Shown: positions 13,311-20,887 of the stretch, piece after piece | How the letters are laid out: each line of letters starts with the position of its first letter | Numbering within the stretch: position 1 is the stretch's first letter | Virus record (IMG/VR): IMGVR_UViG_3300050821_012097 | Coordinates: 1-20,887 of that record | Source of the DNA: a virus | Length of the DNA: 20,887 nt | Direction: 5' to 3' (one strand) | The notes under the pieces: model-generated | Database searches by the model: none | What the model was told of the DNA's origin: nothing | The model's input: the letters and a program-made list of their open reading frames with translations, nothing else | Position numbers and translations under genes: made by a program

Positions 13311-13338
13311 CATATACCGTGACTAGTCACAAGTAAAC
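13311..13338 (-). promoter_or_regulatory. Minus-strand promoter with internal operator
   Basis: Read on the minus strand, a -35-like GTTTAC/TTTACT (13338-13332) and a -10-like TATATG (13316-13311) are 15-16 bp apart and would start the minus-strand operon near 13304. The operator palindrome fills the spacer. Box matches are moderate. Confidence 0.5.
13319..13330. promoter_or_regulatory. Perfect 12-bp palindrome, probable operator
   Basis: GTGACTAGTCAC is perfectly self-complementary and lies between the -35 and -10 boxes of the minus-strand operon, the classical place for a repressor to block RNA polymerase. Its half-site GTGAC is one base from the GTAAC repeats next to it. Confidence 0.65.
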
Positions 13339-13365
13339 CATATTTGATTAATATTTCTAATATTC

Positions 13366-13630
13366 GTAACAGCGTTACCGGTTACAAATAGTAAGTCATT
13401 GATTTTAAAGTGGTAACAGGTAACGGTAACAAACAGGATAGAGACATATACATATGTATGCGTATGTGTGCGCGTAAATATATTACTATAAAGAAATATA
13501 TAATTCTCTCTATGTATCTATTACTATATTTACTGTTACCTTGTTACCTATAGAAATATATTAATAAAATCAAAGACTTATCGGTAACAAATTCGTAACA
13601 ATTAGCGTAACGCTAACAAAAGTCTGTTAC
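13366..13630. repeat. Cluster of 12 GTAAC/GTTAC repeats around an AT-rich core
   Basis: GTAAC or its complement starts at 13366, 13374, 13381, 13413, 13420, 13426, 13535, 13543, 13584, 13595, 13607 and 13626, mostly as GGTAAC(A). The first two form an inverted repeat with a 3-nt gap; the trio 13413-13430 is direct; TTAGCG-TAA-CGCTAA surrounds the 13607 copy. Between the left six and right six copies lie about 100 bp of A/T-rich and alternating purine-pyrimidine sequence (13431-13534). The layout resembles an iteron replication origin with an unwinding element, or a multi-site control region between two divergent genes. No initiator gene is recognised in the window. Confidence 0.6.
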
Positions 13631-13677
13631 CGGATAATTTGGCGATTATTTTGGTGTCGTGAATACATCATGGTTGA

Positions 13678-16600
13678 ATGACGACCATACTTTTCTTCAA
13701 ATCATCGATACCTGACGGTGCCCGTTGGATTAGCGTCAGACCAAATGGACCAGGGACAAAAGGTCAGCCGGTATTGATCCAACCTACTCCAGATGGCGGG
13801 GCCCGAGTAATCGGCGGCGCAGGGGGTTCTCTCAATTACTTGAAGATTCGACATGTAAAGTCAGAATCAGAATACAAACAGGAAGCTTCACAAAAGCAAA
13901 AAGACAAGCAGGAAGCCGCCAAGGCGCAGCGCAAAGCCGACAAAGCCGCTGGTCTGGTCGACTCGAAGAAAAAGGCACATGCAGACATCAAGAAGCAGCG
14001 CACCGAGCACGAAAAGAAATTCGTCCAGGCGGTTGCGCAGTCGATGGGTTGGAAAGACGAAGAACTCAAGTTACCAGAGTCAGCCACCAAAGATTTATCA
14101 GAGGCAGCCGTCAATAAGGCCACCGAACAGCGCCACCGCGATCTTGTCGCGCGCGCCAACGAGGCGGTCGACCTACAACGTCGCATGCTTGTCGATGACG
14201 CGGCTGTCCGCATGGAAGCAGATATCGGAGAGATTCCGCTCGAATCGACTGATCCTGACGTCTTGTCCGTCGAGGATATCAACCCGGTCAAATCGGAGTC
14301 TGGTGGCCTCGGCTTCGCGCCGCACTACAAGGAACGTGCCGAAGAGGCGGGGTTAAAACCTGAAGAACTCAAGCAAGAGGCTGATGCGGTCAAAGCGATA
14401 AAGCAACAGGCCATGTCGCCGGCGCAGCGCAATGCAGCAGTGAAGCGTGGAGAAACTGCCGATATGGTCACCGCCGAATTGGCGAATATCCGCGAACCGA
14501 TCACCGTCAACGCGCCGTTGAAGTTGGTAGAGGCAAAAAAAGCCGTCGAGTTGATGAAAGCGCAAAAGGAATTGCGCCAGATCGTCAAAAAGACGCAAGT
14601 TGCCAACAAGGAAATATCAAAGTCGGCGGCTGAGCCGAAAGCGTACGTGATCGAGTACACCGCTGATCCGGATGCAGATAAATCCATCAAATCTGACATC
14701 GAGAACGATTTACGCACGGTCAAGACAAAAGCATTCCTGTCCGAGTACGAGCGTCTGGCCGGCGACGCGTCCACCGAGACGCTTGGCAGGTACATCGGCG
14801 TGGGCGCGTACAACAGCATAAATTCGCTTGCGCTTGCGGTCGGTGGCGATGCGTTGGTTGATCGCTCCGTCGTGGATGTGCTCGGCATTGCAGGTGCCGC
14901 GCAGGTGCTTGCACGCCGGATCCATACTGACTTGCCTGATACGGTTGAAGACATTACGACCGGCATGCAAGAATTCCACATGGACCATTACATGAAGGCG
15001 TCCGAATCGGCACTCTCCGATGCGCGTGACCTCATGGAGACGGCCCGCGAAATAGAACTTGGCGAAATGGCCAGTGGCACCGATCTGCAGGCCGGACAGG
15101 AATTGAATGCACGCCGACGTAGCGCCATTACCGACGCTCAAAAAATACTCGGACAGACGCTTGGCGAGCTCGAAGCCAACGCGGCATTGGTGGTTGCATT
15201 GAAGCAAGGTAAGAAAAACGACTTTCAGGTATCGCTTGGCAAGAAGTCCATCGAGAGTTCGATTCAACAGGCGCGCGCGATCGGGTTGCAGCGTGGCGAT
15301 TACACCATTGAGGAAGTGGCTGGCGACAAGTTCCTCACGATCAATGGCGCCGGACTAGATCGTCTGGCCAAGCCGGTTAATCCAGCCGACGTCGCGCAGG
15401 TGAAGCGCAATATCGCTATTATCCGCGGTGATGATGACCAAGATGGCTGGTTGCCTGGCGGCGTGGCTGATCGCCCTGATCTCGCGATGGATGTCAAGGC
15501 CGGCGCGGCACCGCAATTGGCTGAACCTTTTGATCCGGGCCCAGACCTTGAACAGTCCTTACGTGATTACATCGGCGGCCGCGCCGCTGATGGCGATACG
15601 GCTGGCGACATCATTGCAGATATCCAGTCGGCTGCGTTCTTTGCAAAAGCAGGTGACAACGATGCGTACCGCGCCGCATTGGAAGTGGTTGCGCCGCTGG
15701 GTTCAGGCCAATTGCGCGCGGAGACGTTTGAACCGATGTTCGACAAGTATGCCGATGAGTTTGTCGATAAAAGGTATGGAAATACGCGATCGACGTTGAA
15801 CAAGCAGAAATTCACGGTGGATCAGAAGTCCGTCGACGCGCTGCACCGCGCACTGGCGGATACACCAGAGGGTACGGCGGCGTACAAGCCGATCGGCGAA
15901 CTCACCGGCACCGATCAACGCGCCATTCGCGAGTTCTTTCACCGCAATATCGCCAAAGAGTCGCCAGACGCTGGTTCACTGCGTAGTGAACTAGAGTCGC
16001 ATAACGCAGCCAAGCCATCGGAAAAAGTGCAAGACATGTTCGGCGATGAGGTTGACAACCCATCGCACTCGGATTGGCGTGCTCGGCGTGATGAACTAAC
16101 TGCGCGTGTGAAAGATTCCAGTCTGACATGGGGTAAATATGTTGCTGCGATGCATGGTAATGAAAACGCCTATGCTTCCGTCCAGGATTTGATTCGATCG
16201 AAAGTTGGTAAGTCGTTTGCGGATATTCACAATAAGCTCAACCCTGATGCGCCCATCAAACTTGGTAAGTCGGTCATCCGTGGCAACCTGAATCATCTTG
16301 ATGCGGTCGACCCGGTTGCTCGTGAGGCGCGCCTCGCTAGTGATCGCGCAATGGTGGACAGCTTACGCGAACGCGCCGGCGGCAAGTATGCTTCCGGTTC
16401 GGTAGCGCACAAGATCGACGCCGCGCGCGATCAGAAAGAGGCATTTAATCAATCACAAATGGGGTTCTTTGCAGATGACTCGCCGCCGGATGATGCCAAG
16501 TTGGTACAGATCGGACAGGATGAGCGGCATTCGTTGGGACATGCGGCTGAGCGGCAGATTGCCGGTATGATGGAGCATGTCGGAAAAAACTTCAAGCCCG

Positions 16601-18198
16601 GGCAGCCTACTAAGATCTGGGCACCATCCATGAGCGGGGGCAAGAACGCTGCGCGCCAACGCCTAGTAAAACTGGTCGATGCGAATAAACGTGTGATGGC
16701 TGCCTTCGGCACCGGTAGCGGCAAAAGTTTGTTGCAACTTGCATCTTTTACAAACTTGAAGGAACAAGGCAAAGCAAAGCGTGGTATCGCGCTGGTACCG
16801 TCGATCGTGCAAGGGCAGTTCAATGGCGAAGCGCTGCGATACATGACGCCTGGGAAGTATAACTTCCATATTCAACCTGGCGCAAGTAGAGATGAACGCA
16901 TCGCTGCTTACAAAAATCCTGAGCATGATTTTTGTGTGGTGACGCATCAAAGTTTCCGTGATGACATGTTGCACCTTGGCGCGCAGCACGCTGGTATGTC
17001 GCCGACCGAGATGAGTGCCAAGTTGAATACTGTGACGCGTGGTGAGCGCCAAGAATGGATGAGAGGCGTCATGGATAAAGAGGGGATCAACTTCGATTAC
17101 CTCACTGTCGATGAATCTCAGAATACGCTCAACCGTGCTGGCAAAGAAAACTCCGGCTTGGCCAACATCGCCGATGCGCTGGGCGACAATACTGAGTATC
17201 TGCTTCACGCAAGCGGGGACCCAGTAAAGAACGATGCAAGCGAAGTGTTTGATTTATTGTCAAAAATGGACCATAAACGGTACACTGACCGTGCCGCTTT
17301 CATGCGTCGATATGGTGCCGATACGCTCGCCAGTAAAGATGCGCTCAAGCGTGAAATGGCACGGTACATGTACCCATCGCGTATTGATCCTGATGTCGAG
17401 GCTGATCGTCGCACTGAGACAGTACCGTTATCGGCTGGGCAGAAGCTTGCCATGGCGGAAATGGACAAGCATTTCAGTGACGCTCGCATCGCGCGCATGC
17501 AGGGTAAAGTTGATATTGATGCAGTCAAGGCCATATCACCTACATCGTTCGATGGCGTTCCTGCAGATCAGCATGAGGTGATCGCCGCAGACTTGCAGGC
17601 CAACATCGGCATCTTGAAGCAGTCGGCGATGCAAAAAATCATCAATACGCATGCTGATAATGCCAAGATTGATCGCATATCTGCAATGGCCAAAGAGCGT
17701 AAAGGGAAACCAGGTGTCGTATTCGCGCATTCGCTGGATGCTGTAAAAGAGATTTCAGCGCGGTTGCAGAAAGAAGGGCATCGCGTGGTATCTCTGACTG
17801 GCGCCGACTCATCCACCGAAAAAGAGCGTAAGCGGCTTATTTTCAATCCAGAGAGCGGTGAAGCTGGCGCCGATATCATGGTGGCTTCTGACGCCGGCGC
17901 AACTGGAATGAATATCCAGCGTGGGCAATGGATGGTACAGATGGATATCCCCCAAACGGCTTTGACGCACGCTCAACGAAATGGACGAATATTCAGAACT
18001 GGTCAAAAAAACAATGTAGAGTTGACCGATCTTGTCGCCGACCACGCCAGCGAGCGCAAGGCGCGCGACAGGTTGACGAAAAAGTATGGGCTACGCGATA
18101 TGATGACGTCGCCTATGGATGGGTTCGACGATGTTGGCGTGGCGGCTTTCTTGAACCAGCGGAATTCGCACAAACAGGATAGCCAACAAGTAGCTTAA
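13678..18198 (+). CDS. SNF2-type helicase polyvalent protein, 1506 aa
   Basis: This very large protein begins M-T-T-I-L-F-F-K-S followed by the W-I-S-V-R-P-N-G-P-G-T-K-G-Q-P-V segment I associate with phage polyvalent proteins. Residues 60-330 are charged coiled-coil; about 330-950 are alpha-helical and unassigned. The C-terminal third is an SF2/SNF2-type ATPase: Walker A G-T-G-S-G-K-S at 1011-1017, motif II D-E-S-Q at 1145-1148 (DEAH or DESH is usual), motif III S-G-D-P, motif V G-A-T-G-M-N-I-Q and motif VI Q-R-N-G-R-I-F-R-T-G-Q at 1433-1443. Such proteins are thought to be packaged and injected to protect or remodel incoming DNA. No methyltransferase motif is visible, although many relatives carry one. 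No clear Shine-Dalgarno precedes ATG 13678; a three-codon ORF (ATG 13670, M-V-E-stop) overlaps it. Confidence 0.85.
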   Translation: MTTILFFKSSIPDGARWISVRPNGPGTKGQPVLIQPTPDGGARVIGGAGGSLNYLKIRHVKSESEYKQEASQKQKDKQEAAKAQRKADKAAGLVDSKKKAHADIKKQRTEHEKKFVQAVAQSMGWKDEELKLPESATKDLSEAAVNKATEQRHRDLVARANEAVDLQRRMLVDDAAVRMEADIGEIPLESTDPDVLSVEDINPVKSESGGLGFAPHYKERAEEAGLKPEELKQEADAVKAIKQQAMSPAQRNAAVKRGETADMVTAELANIREPITVNAPLKLVEAKKAVELMKAQKELRQIVKKTQVANKEISKSAAEPKAYVIEYTADPDADKSIKSDIENDLRTVKTKAFLSEYERLAGDASTETLGRYIGVGAYNSINSLALAVGGDALVDRSVVDVLGIAGAAQVLARRIHTDLPDTVEDITTGMQEFHMDHYMKASESALSDARDLMETAREIELGEMASGTDLQAGQELNARRRSAITDAQKILGQTLGELEANAALVVALKQGKKNDFQVSLGKKSIESSIQQARAIGLQRGDYTIEEVAGDKFLTINGAGLDRLAKPVNPADVAQVKRNIAIIRGDDDQDGWLPGGVADRPDLAMDVKAGAAPQLAEPFDPGPDLEQSLRDYIGGRAADGDTAGDIIADIQSAAFFAKAGDNDAYRAALEVVAPLGSGQLRAETFEPMFDKYADEFVDKRYGNTRSTLNKQKFTVDQKSVDALHRALADTPEGTAAYKPIGELTGTDQRAIREFFHRNIAKESPDAGSLRSELESHNAAKPSEKVQDMFGDEVDNPSHSDWRARRDELTARVKDSSLTWGKYVAAMHGNENAYASVQDLIRSKVGKSFADIHNKLNPDAPIKLGKSVIRGNLNHLDAVDPVAREARLASDRAMVDSLRERAGGKYASGSVAHKIDAARDQKEAFNQSQMGFFADDSPPDDAKLVQIGQDERHSLGHAAERQIAGMMEHVGKNFKPGQPTKIWAPSMSGGKNAARQRLVKLVDANKRVMAAFGTGSGKSLLQLASFTNLKEQGKAKRGIALVPSIVQGQFNGEALRYMTPGKYNFHIQPGASRDERIAAYKNPEHDFCVVTHQSFRDDMLHLGAQHAGMSPTEMSAKLNTVTRGERQEWMRGVMDKEGINFDYLTVDESQNTLNRAGKENSGLANIADALGDNTEYLLHASGDPVKNDASEVFDLLSKMDHKRYTDRAAFMRRYGADTLASKDALKREMARYMYPSRIDPDVEADRRTETVPLSAGQKLAMAEMDKHFSDARIARMQGKVDIDAVKAISPTSFDGVPADQHEVIAADLQANIGILKQSAMQKIINTHADNAKIDRISAMAKERKGKPGVVFAHSLDAVKEISARLQKEGHRVVSLTGADSSTEKERKRLIFNPESGEAGADIMVASDAGATGMNIQRGQWMVQMDIPQTALTHAQRNGRIFRTGQKNNVELTDLVADHASERKARDRLTKKYGLRDMMTSPMDGFDDVGVAAFLNQRNSHKQDSQQVA

Positions 18199-18224
18199 GA
18201 CTATCCAATACAATCTTTTTTGAT

Positions 18225-18230
18225 TATAAT
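18225..18230 (+). promoter_or_regulatory. Possible -10 box of a near-leaderless gene
   Basis: A perfect TATAAT lies 9 nt before the ATG at 18240, with TG two bases upstream of it but a poor -35. If used, the transcript would begin at or within 3 nt of the start codon, in keeping with the lack of any Shine-Dalgarno there. Confidence 0.35.
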
Positions 18231-18239
18231 TAATAAATC

Positions 18240-18488
18240 ATGCAAACCAACGTCGACACCACCACCAAGCATCTAGGCGAACTGGCCGCCATGGCGCACC
18301 AGACTGAGGCGGCTGAGCGGCGCATTCTCAGTATTGCGACGCGTCGACTTGCCGAAGTGCAGCAACAGATTGAAAAATCGTGGCGCGGTGCTATCACCAC
18401 AAATGGCGTGGCCTACATGGATCTCATCCGCGAGCGCGGCCAATTGAACCAAGTCATCGCGAAAGCGAACCAGGTTCTGTCAAACTAA
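18240..18488 (+). CDS. Small coiled-coil protein, 82 aa
   Basis: The product begins M-Q-T-N-V-D-T-T-T-K-H-L-G-E-L-A-A-M-A-H and is almost entirely helical and charged (E-A-A-E-R-R-I-L-S, A-E-V-Q-Q-Q-I-E-K-S-W, L-I-R-E-R-G-Q-L-N-Q-V-I-A-K-A-N-Q-V-L), predicting an antiparallel or dimeric coiled coil. It has no ribosome binding site and a TATAAT just upstream. It lies between the SNF2 gene and a terminator that closes the unit. A structural or accessory role is possible; no function is claimed. Confidence 0.65.
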   Translation: MQTNVDTTTKHLGELAAMAHQTEAAERRILSIATRRLAEVQQQIEKSWRGAITTNGVAYMDLIRERGQLNQVIAKANQVLSN

Positions 18489-18510
18489 TTTTCAGCGTGC
18501 CTCCCCTTTG

Positions 18511-18531
18511 CCGCCTTCGGGCGGTTTTTTT
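18511..18531 (+). terminator. Rho-independent terminator
   Basis: CCGCC-TTCG-GGCGG (5 bp, UUCG tetraloop) is followed by seven T (18525-18531), 22 nt after the coiled-coil gene. It separates the SNF2 unit from the HNH gene. Confidence 0.85.
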
Positions 18532-18543
18532 GAATGAAATAAA

Positions 18544-19305
18544 ATGTTGAAATGCTTGCCAGATGATTCTGTACAAAAAATTTGCACCTGTTGTAAGCAA
18601 TCATTTCCAGCGACATTTGATTATTTTCATAAAAAGAATCGGCGCGGTAGAGTAGAGTTACATCCTCGTTGTAAGGAATGCGTCAAAGCTGAAATTTATC
18701 GACGTAGATACGAAAATCCAGAAAAAACGAAGGAAATTTTAGCAAAATCAGTTGCAAAAAATGGAGCAAAACATAACGAGACACGGCGCATAAAAATCGC
18801 CAATGATCCAGAATATCGAGAAAAGCGTTATGCTCATACACGTGAATGGGCAAAGAAAAATTCTGATTATGTATCGCTTCAGAAAATGGCGTGGAATTTA
18901 GAGAATCCAGAACGACAAAAGGCAAATCTTCAAGCATATTATCTACGAACAAAGCTTAAGCAACAGGCATGGAAACGTGCTCGTCGTGCAAGGATGCGTG
19001 GAGCAGAAGGTAATTTCCTGCCATCCGATATAGAAAAACAAATTAAAGACCAGGATTGTAAATGTTTCTGGTGCAAGGTTGATATTAGCGATGGCTATCA
19101 TATCGACCATTACATCCCATTGGCAGAAGGCGGGACAAATCATCCTTATAATATTGTAATATCATGCCAAAAATGCAACACATCAAGACGGCATAAACTT
19201 CCAATAGAATTTTTCAAATATTTACGAATGATTCAATCAAATCAACTTGTGATTGCATCTATGCGTTCCAATATCCGAGAAAAATTGTCTACAGCAACAA
19301 AATAA
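18544..19305 (+). CDS. HNH endonuclease (probable free-standing homing type)
   Basis: A 253-aa protein with two zinc sites. The N-terminal C-T-C-C (C14-C17) and C-K-E-C (C43-C46) form a small ribbon, a long basic helix follows (60-155), and the HNH core at 172-215 has C-F-W-C (174-177), H-I-D-H-Y-I-P-L (186-193), N203, and C-Q-K-C-N (208-212). The family cuts DNA with one divalent metal ion; this domain order is common in mobile phage HNH genes. It starts 13 nt after a terminator and has no strong ribosome site. It is markedly lower in GC than its neighbours, and nothing ties it to the operon, so recent insertion as a selfish element is likely. Its target, if homing, may be the uninterrupted junction between the SNF2 unit and the protease gene. 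Confidence 0.85.
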   Translation: MLKCLPDDSVQKICTCCKQSFPATFDYFHKKNRRGRVELHPRCKECVKAEIYRRRYENPEKTKEILAKSVAKNGAKHNETRRIKIANDPEYREKRYAHTREWAKKNSDYVSLQKMAWNLENPERQKANLQAYYLRTKLKQQAWKRARRARMRGAEGNFLPSDIEKQIKDQDCKCFWCKVDISDGYHIDHYIPLAEGGTNHPYNIVISCQKCNTSRRHKLPIEFFKYLRMIQSNQLVIASMRSNIREKLSTATK

Positions 19306-19329
19306 TAATCAATTAATCGTCGTGACATC

Positions 19330-20241
19330 ATGATTGCTTTCATGATGAACGACACCGAACTGTTGGCAACAATCCCTGATTTCGTGAGCTTTCCTCTGCT
19401 CATGAAGGCGACTGCTGCTGAAGAATATGGTAAGCGAATAATTTACGTCGAAGCTAGCAAAGAGTCGCGCGACCAGCAAGGTGAAATCGTACTTGCCAAG
19501 GCGTTGCGTGATTCGGCTGATACGTTCAAGAAGTTCGGCGTGCTCGACCTTGACCATAAATCAATGCCATCAATTGCCTCTAAATACGGCATCGAAAATC
19601 CCAACGATTGGATCATCGGGCAACCGATTGATGTTCATTTCAATGGCGACACAACAATCGTTAAGGCGCAATTGCGTGATGGCGACAGTTACCTAGCAAA
19701 ACACGCCAATGAAGTGTGGGAAGGTTTGACGAAAATATCCCCTCCAGATCGATATTATGCGTCTGTTGGCGGCATGGTTACTGGCAGAGATATCCGCATT
19801 GATCAAAAAACAGGCGATAAGGTTCCGGTAATTACTGGGACCCGTTGGGATAATTTGGCGCTTAGCTTGCTACCTGTCCATGCTGGTTTGAGCCCAGCAT
19901 CGGTGACGCCAATTGGTACATTCTCAAAGTCGTTCGGCGCGTTTGTGATGGCTAAAGCCCTCGAAGCCAGCTACAGCACCGACGTCGCTAACCTATCTGG
20001 CGGGGCTGCATTAAGCATGCAGTCTCTCGACGGCGCCCCATCAAACTATTTCGATTTCAGAAACAAGCTTGCAGACGCGATGAAAAGCGGCGCCGCCGGC
20101 GCAAACCCATCAGCACGCACGCTTGTCGATTATTGCAAAAAGATTTTTGGTCTCTCGCCCAGCGATGCGGCCGAATATGTAGAGCGGTTTTACCGCGATT
20201 TGAAAACTGGTCTTAACAAACGGAGAGTTAGCCATGAGTGA
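19330..20241 (+). CDS. Prohead (maturation) serine protease-like protein
   Basis: This 303-aa protein follows the pattern of HK97/XkdF-type prohead proteases: V-E-A-S-K-E-S-R-D-Q-Q-G-E-I-V (40-54), the His site L-D-L-D-H-K-S (H76), I-I-G-Q-P-I-D-V, and the Ser site R-Y-Y-A-S-V-G-G (S145). The family assembles inside the prohead and cleaves scaffold, capsid delta domain and other head proteins, then itself. Overall similarity is remote, so the catalytic pair H76/S145 is a proposal. The region after residue 210 (A-L-E-A-S-Y-S-T) is extra and may be a scaffold-like tail. Four hydrophobic-x-K-A sites (L-M-K-A, L-A-K-A, I-V-K-A, M-A-K-A) could be self-cleavage sites. The start has no clear ribosome site. 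The stop overlaps the next gene by 8 nt, the usual protease-capsid order. Confidence 0.7.
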   Translation: MIAFMMNDTELLATIPDFVSFPLLMKATAAEEYGKRIIYVEASKESRDQQGEIVLAKALRDSADTFKKFGVLDLDHKSMPSIASKYGIENPNDWIIGQPIDVHFNGDTTIVKAQLRDGDSYLAKHANEVWEGLTKISPPDRYYASVGGMVTGRDIRIDQKTGDKVPVITGTRWDNLALSLLPVHAGLSPASVTPIGTFSKSFGAFVMAKALEASYSTDVANLSGGAALSMQSLDGAPSNYFDFRNKLADAMKSGAAGANPSARTLVDYCKKIFGLSPSDAAEYVERFYRDLKTGLNKRRVSHE

Positions 20242-20887
20242 ATCAAACGCAACTGGAGCGCAGGCAGGTCCATTCGAAGCGCTGTTGAGCGAGCTGGACA
20301 CCATGACCAAAGCTATTCCGGCGGGAGATGGCGACAAAGCTATTGCTGCCGCTGCGAGTGGCACTGGCAAAAAAGGTGGAAAGAAAGCCGGCGGCAAAAC
20401 AACTGGCGATGTAGTCGCCAAGGCAGATGGTGATGGTGGTGCAGGTGACCAAGATCCTGACGATGACGATGATGAAGAAGGCGAAATGGGCGGCGAGATG
20501 ACGAAATCCATTCAGGTCACGATGCCTGATGGTAGCGTCGTTGAAGCCCAAGACGGTACCGAGATGATCAAGTCCATGGTGGCACGCTTCGACGAAACGG
20601 AAAACGTTATCGCCAAGGCGCTCACCAGCACACTCGACATCGTGCGCGCGCAAGGCATCGTAATTGCCCAACAAGGCGAATTGATCAAGTCGCTGCAAGC
20701 CGATCAAAAAGCCATCGGTAATCAGGGTAGCGGTCGCAAGACACTTTTGAATATCGCCGAACACAAGTCCGTCATGGCTAAATCTGAGCCTGAAGGTATG
20801 AGCGGCAATGAATTCATGGTGAAATCTCAGTCCGCATTCGACAAAAAGCTGATTACCGGCAAAGAATTCACCATCATCGACGTCTCG
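20234..20887 (+). CDS. Acidic scaffold/capsid delta-domain-like protein, 3' end outside window
   Basis: The frame is open from ATG 20234 (GGAG 8 nt upstream) to the window end: 218 residues so far, no stop. It starts M-S-E-S-N-A-T-G-A-Q, then has a Gly/Lys-rich linker, an acidic run (D-P-D-D-D-D-D-E-E-G-E), and a helical region (I-V-R-A-Q-G-I-V-I-A-Q-Q-G-E-L-I-K-S-L). Eight hydrophobic-x-K-S/A sites fall in it (for example M-T-K-A, M-T-K-S, M-I-K-S, M-A-K-S, M-V-K-S). Following a prohead protease, this is what a scaffolding protein, or the N-terminal delta domain of a major capsid protein, would look like; the visible part cannot decide. Confidence 0.65.
   Translation, partial: MSESNATGAQAGPFEALLSELDTMTKAIPAGDGDKAIAAAASGTGKKGGKKAGGKTTGDVVAKADGDGGAGDQDPDDDDDEEGEMGGEMTKSIQVTMPDGSVVEAQDGTEMIKSMVARFDETENVIAKALTSTLDIVRAQGIVIAQQGELIKSLQADQKAIGNQGSGRKTLLNIAEHKSVMAKSEPEGMSGNEFMVKSQSAFDKKLITGKEFTIIDVS

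Noticed and set aside
14325-15267. Long antisense ORFs within the SNF2 gene
   Set aside because: They are shadows of a GC-rich coding strand with Ser/Ala/Arg-rich or low-complexity products, and have no start signals.
13978-18198. DNA methyltransferase domain in the SNF2 polyprotein
   Set aside because: Many related polyvalent proteins have one, but I see no N-P-P-Y/D-P-P-Y with an F-x-G-x-G motif here.

Overview
The window looks like part of a tailed-phage or prophage genome, probably infecting a Gram-negative (proteobacterial-type) host. The reasons are a MuF-like minor head protein, a prohead-protease-like protein followed by an acidic scaffold/capsid-side protein, a tail-spike-like beta-helix protein, dense ATGA/TAATG gene overlaps, strong Shine-Dalgarno sites and standard sigma70-type promoters. 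Host and phage genus cannot be fixed from the sequence alone.

Layout. 1-3462: an octapeptide-repeat fibre-like protein (cut by the window start) and a spike-like protein with a signal peptide. 3449-5165: a zeta-toxin-like P-loop kinase and a 57-aa protein. 5170-5683: a good promoter and an Ig-like (BIG2-type) protein. 5684-7392: 1.7 kb without a convincing protein gene but full of RNA helices, with a degenerate tRNA-Met-like element near its 5' end and a textbook intrinsic terminator at 7209-7233. I read it as a large structured non-coding RNA of the GOLLD/ROOL kind; class membership is unproven. 7393-12389: MuF head protein, two small cysteine-containing proteins, a three-module protein with an InPase-type domain, and a further protein of unknown function. 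12322-13274 (minus strand): a compact operon of four small genes, three too short or too overlapped to be obvious, with a palindromic operator in its promoter. 13331-13677: an AT-rich divergent intergenic region with 12 copies of GTAAC/GTTAC, resembling an iteron origin or a multi-site control region. 13678-18198: a 1506-aa SNF2-type helicase polyprotein. 18240-18531: a small coiled-coil gene and terminator. 18544-19305: a free-standing HNH endonuclease. 19330-20887: a prohead-protease-like protein and an acidic scaffold/delta-domain-like protein (cut by the window end).

How they fit. Several large proteins (kinase, InPase, unknown 11457 gene, SNF2) belong to or resemble the 'polyvalent protein' class, thought to be carried in the head and injected with phage DNA. 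They share a short motif, hydrophobic-x-Lys-Ser/Ala (LFFKS, MAKS, MIKA), at N termini or module borders. The same motif is very dense in the protease and in the acidic protein after it. I infer that it is the maturation-protease recognition motif and that head processing releases the modules. The two most interesting things in the window are this motif system and the 1.3-1.5 kb structured RNA.
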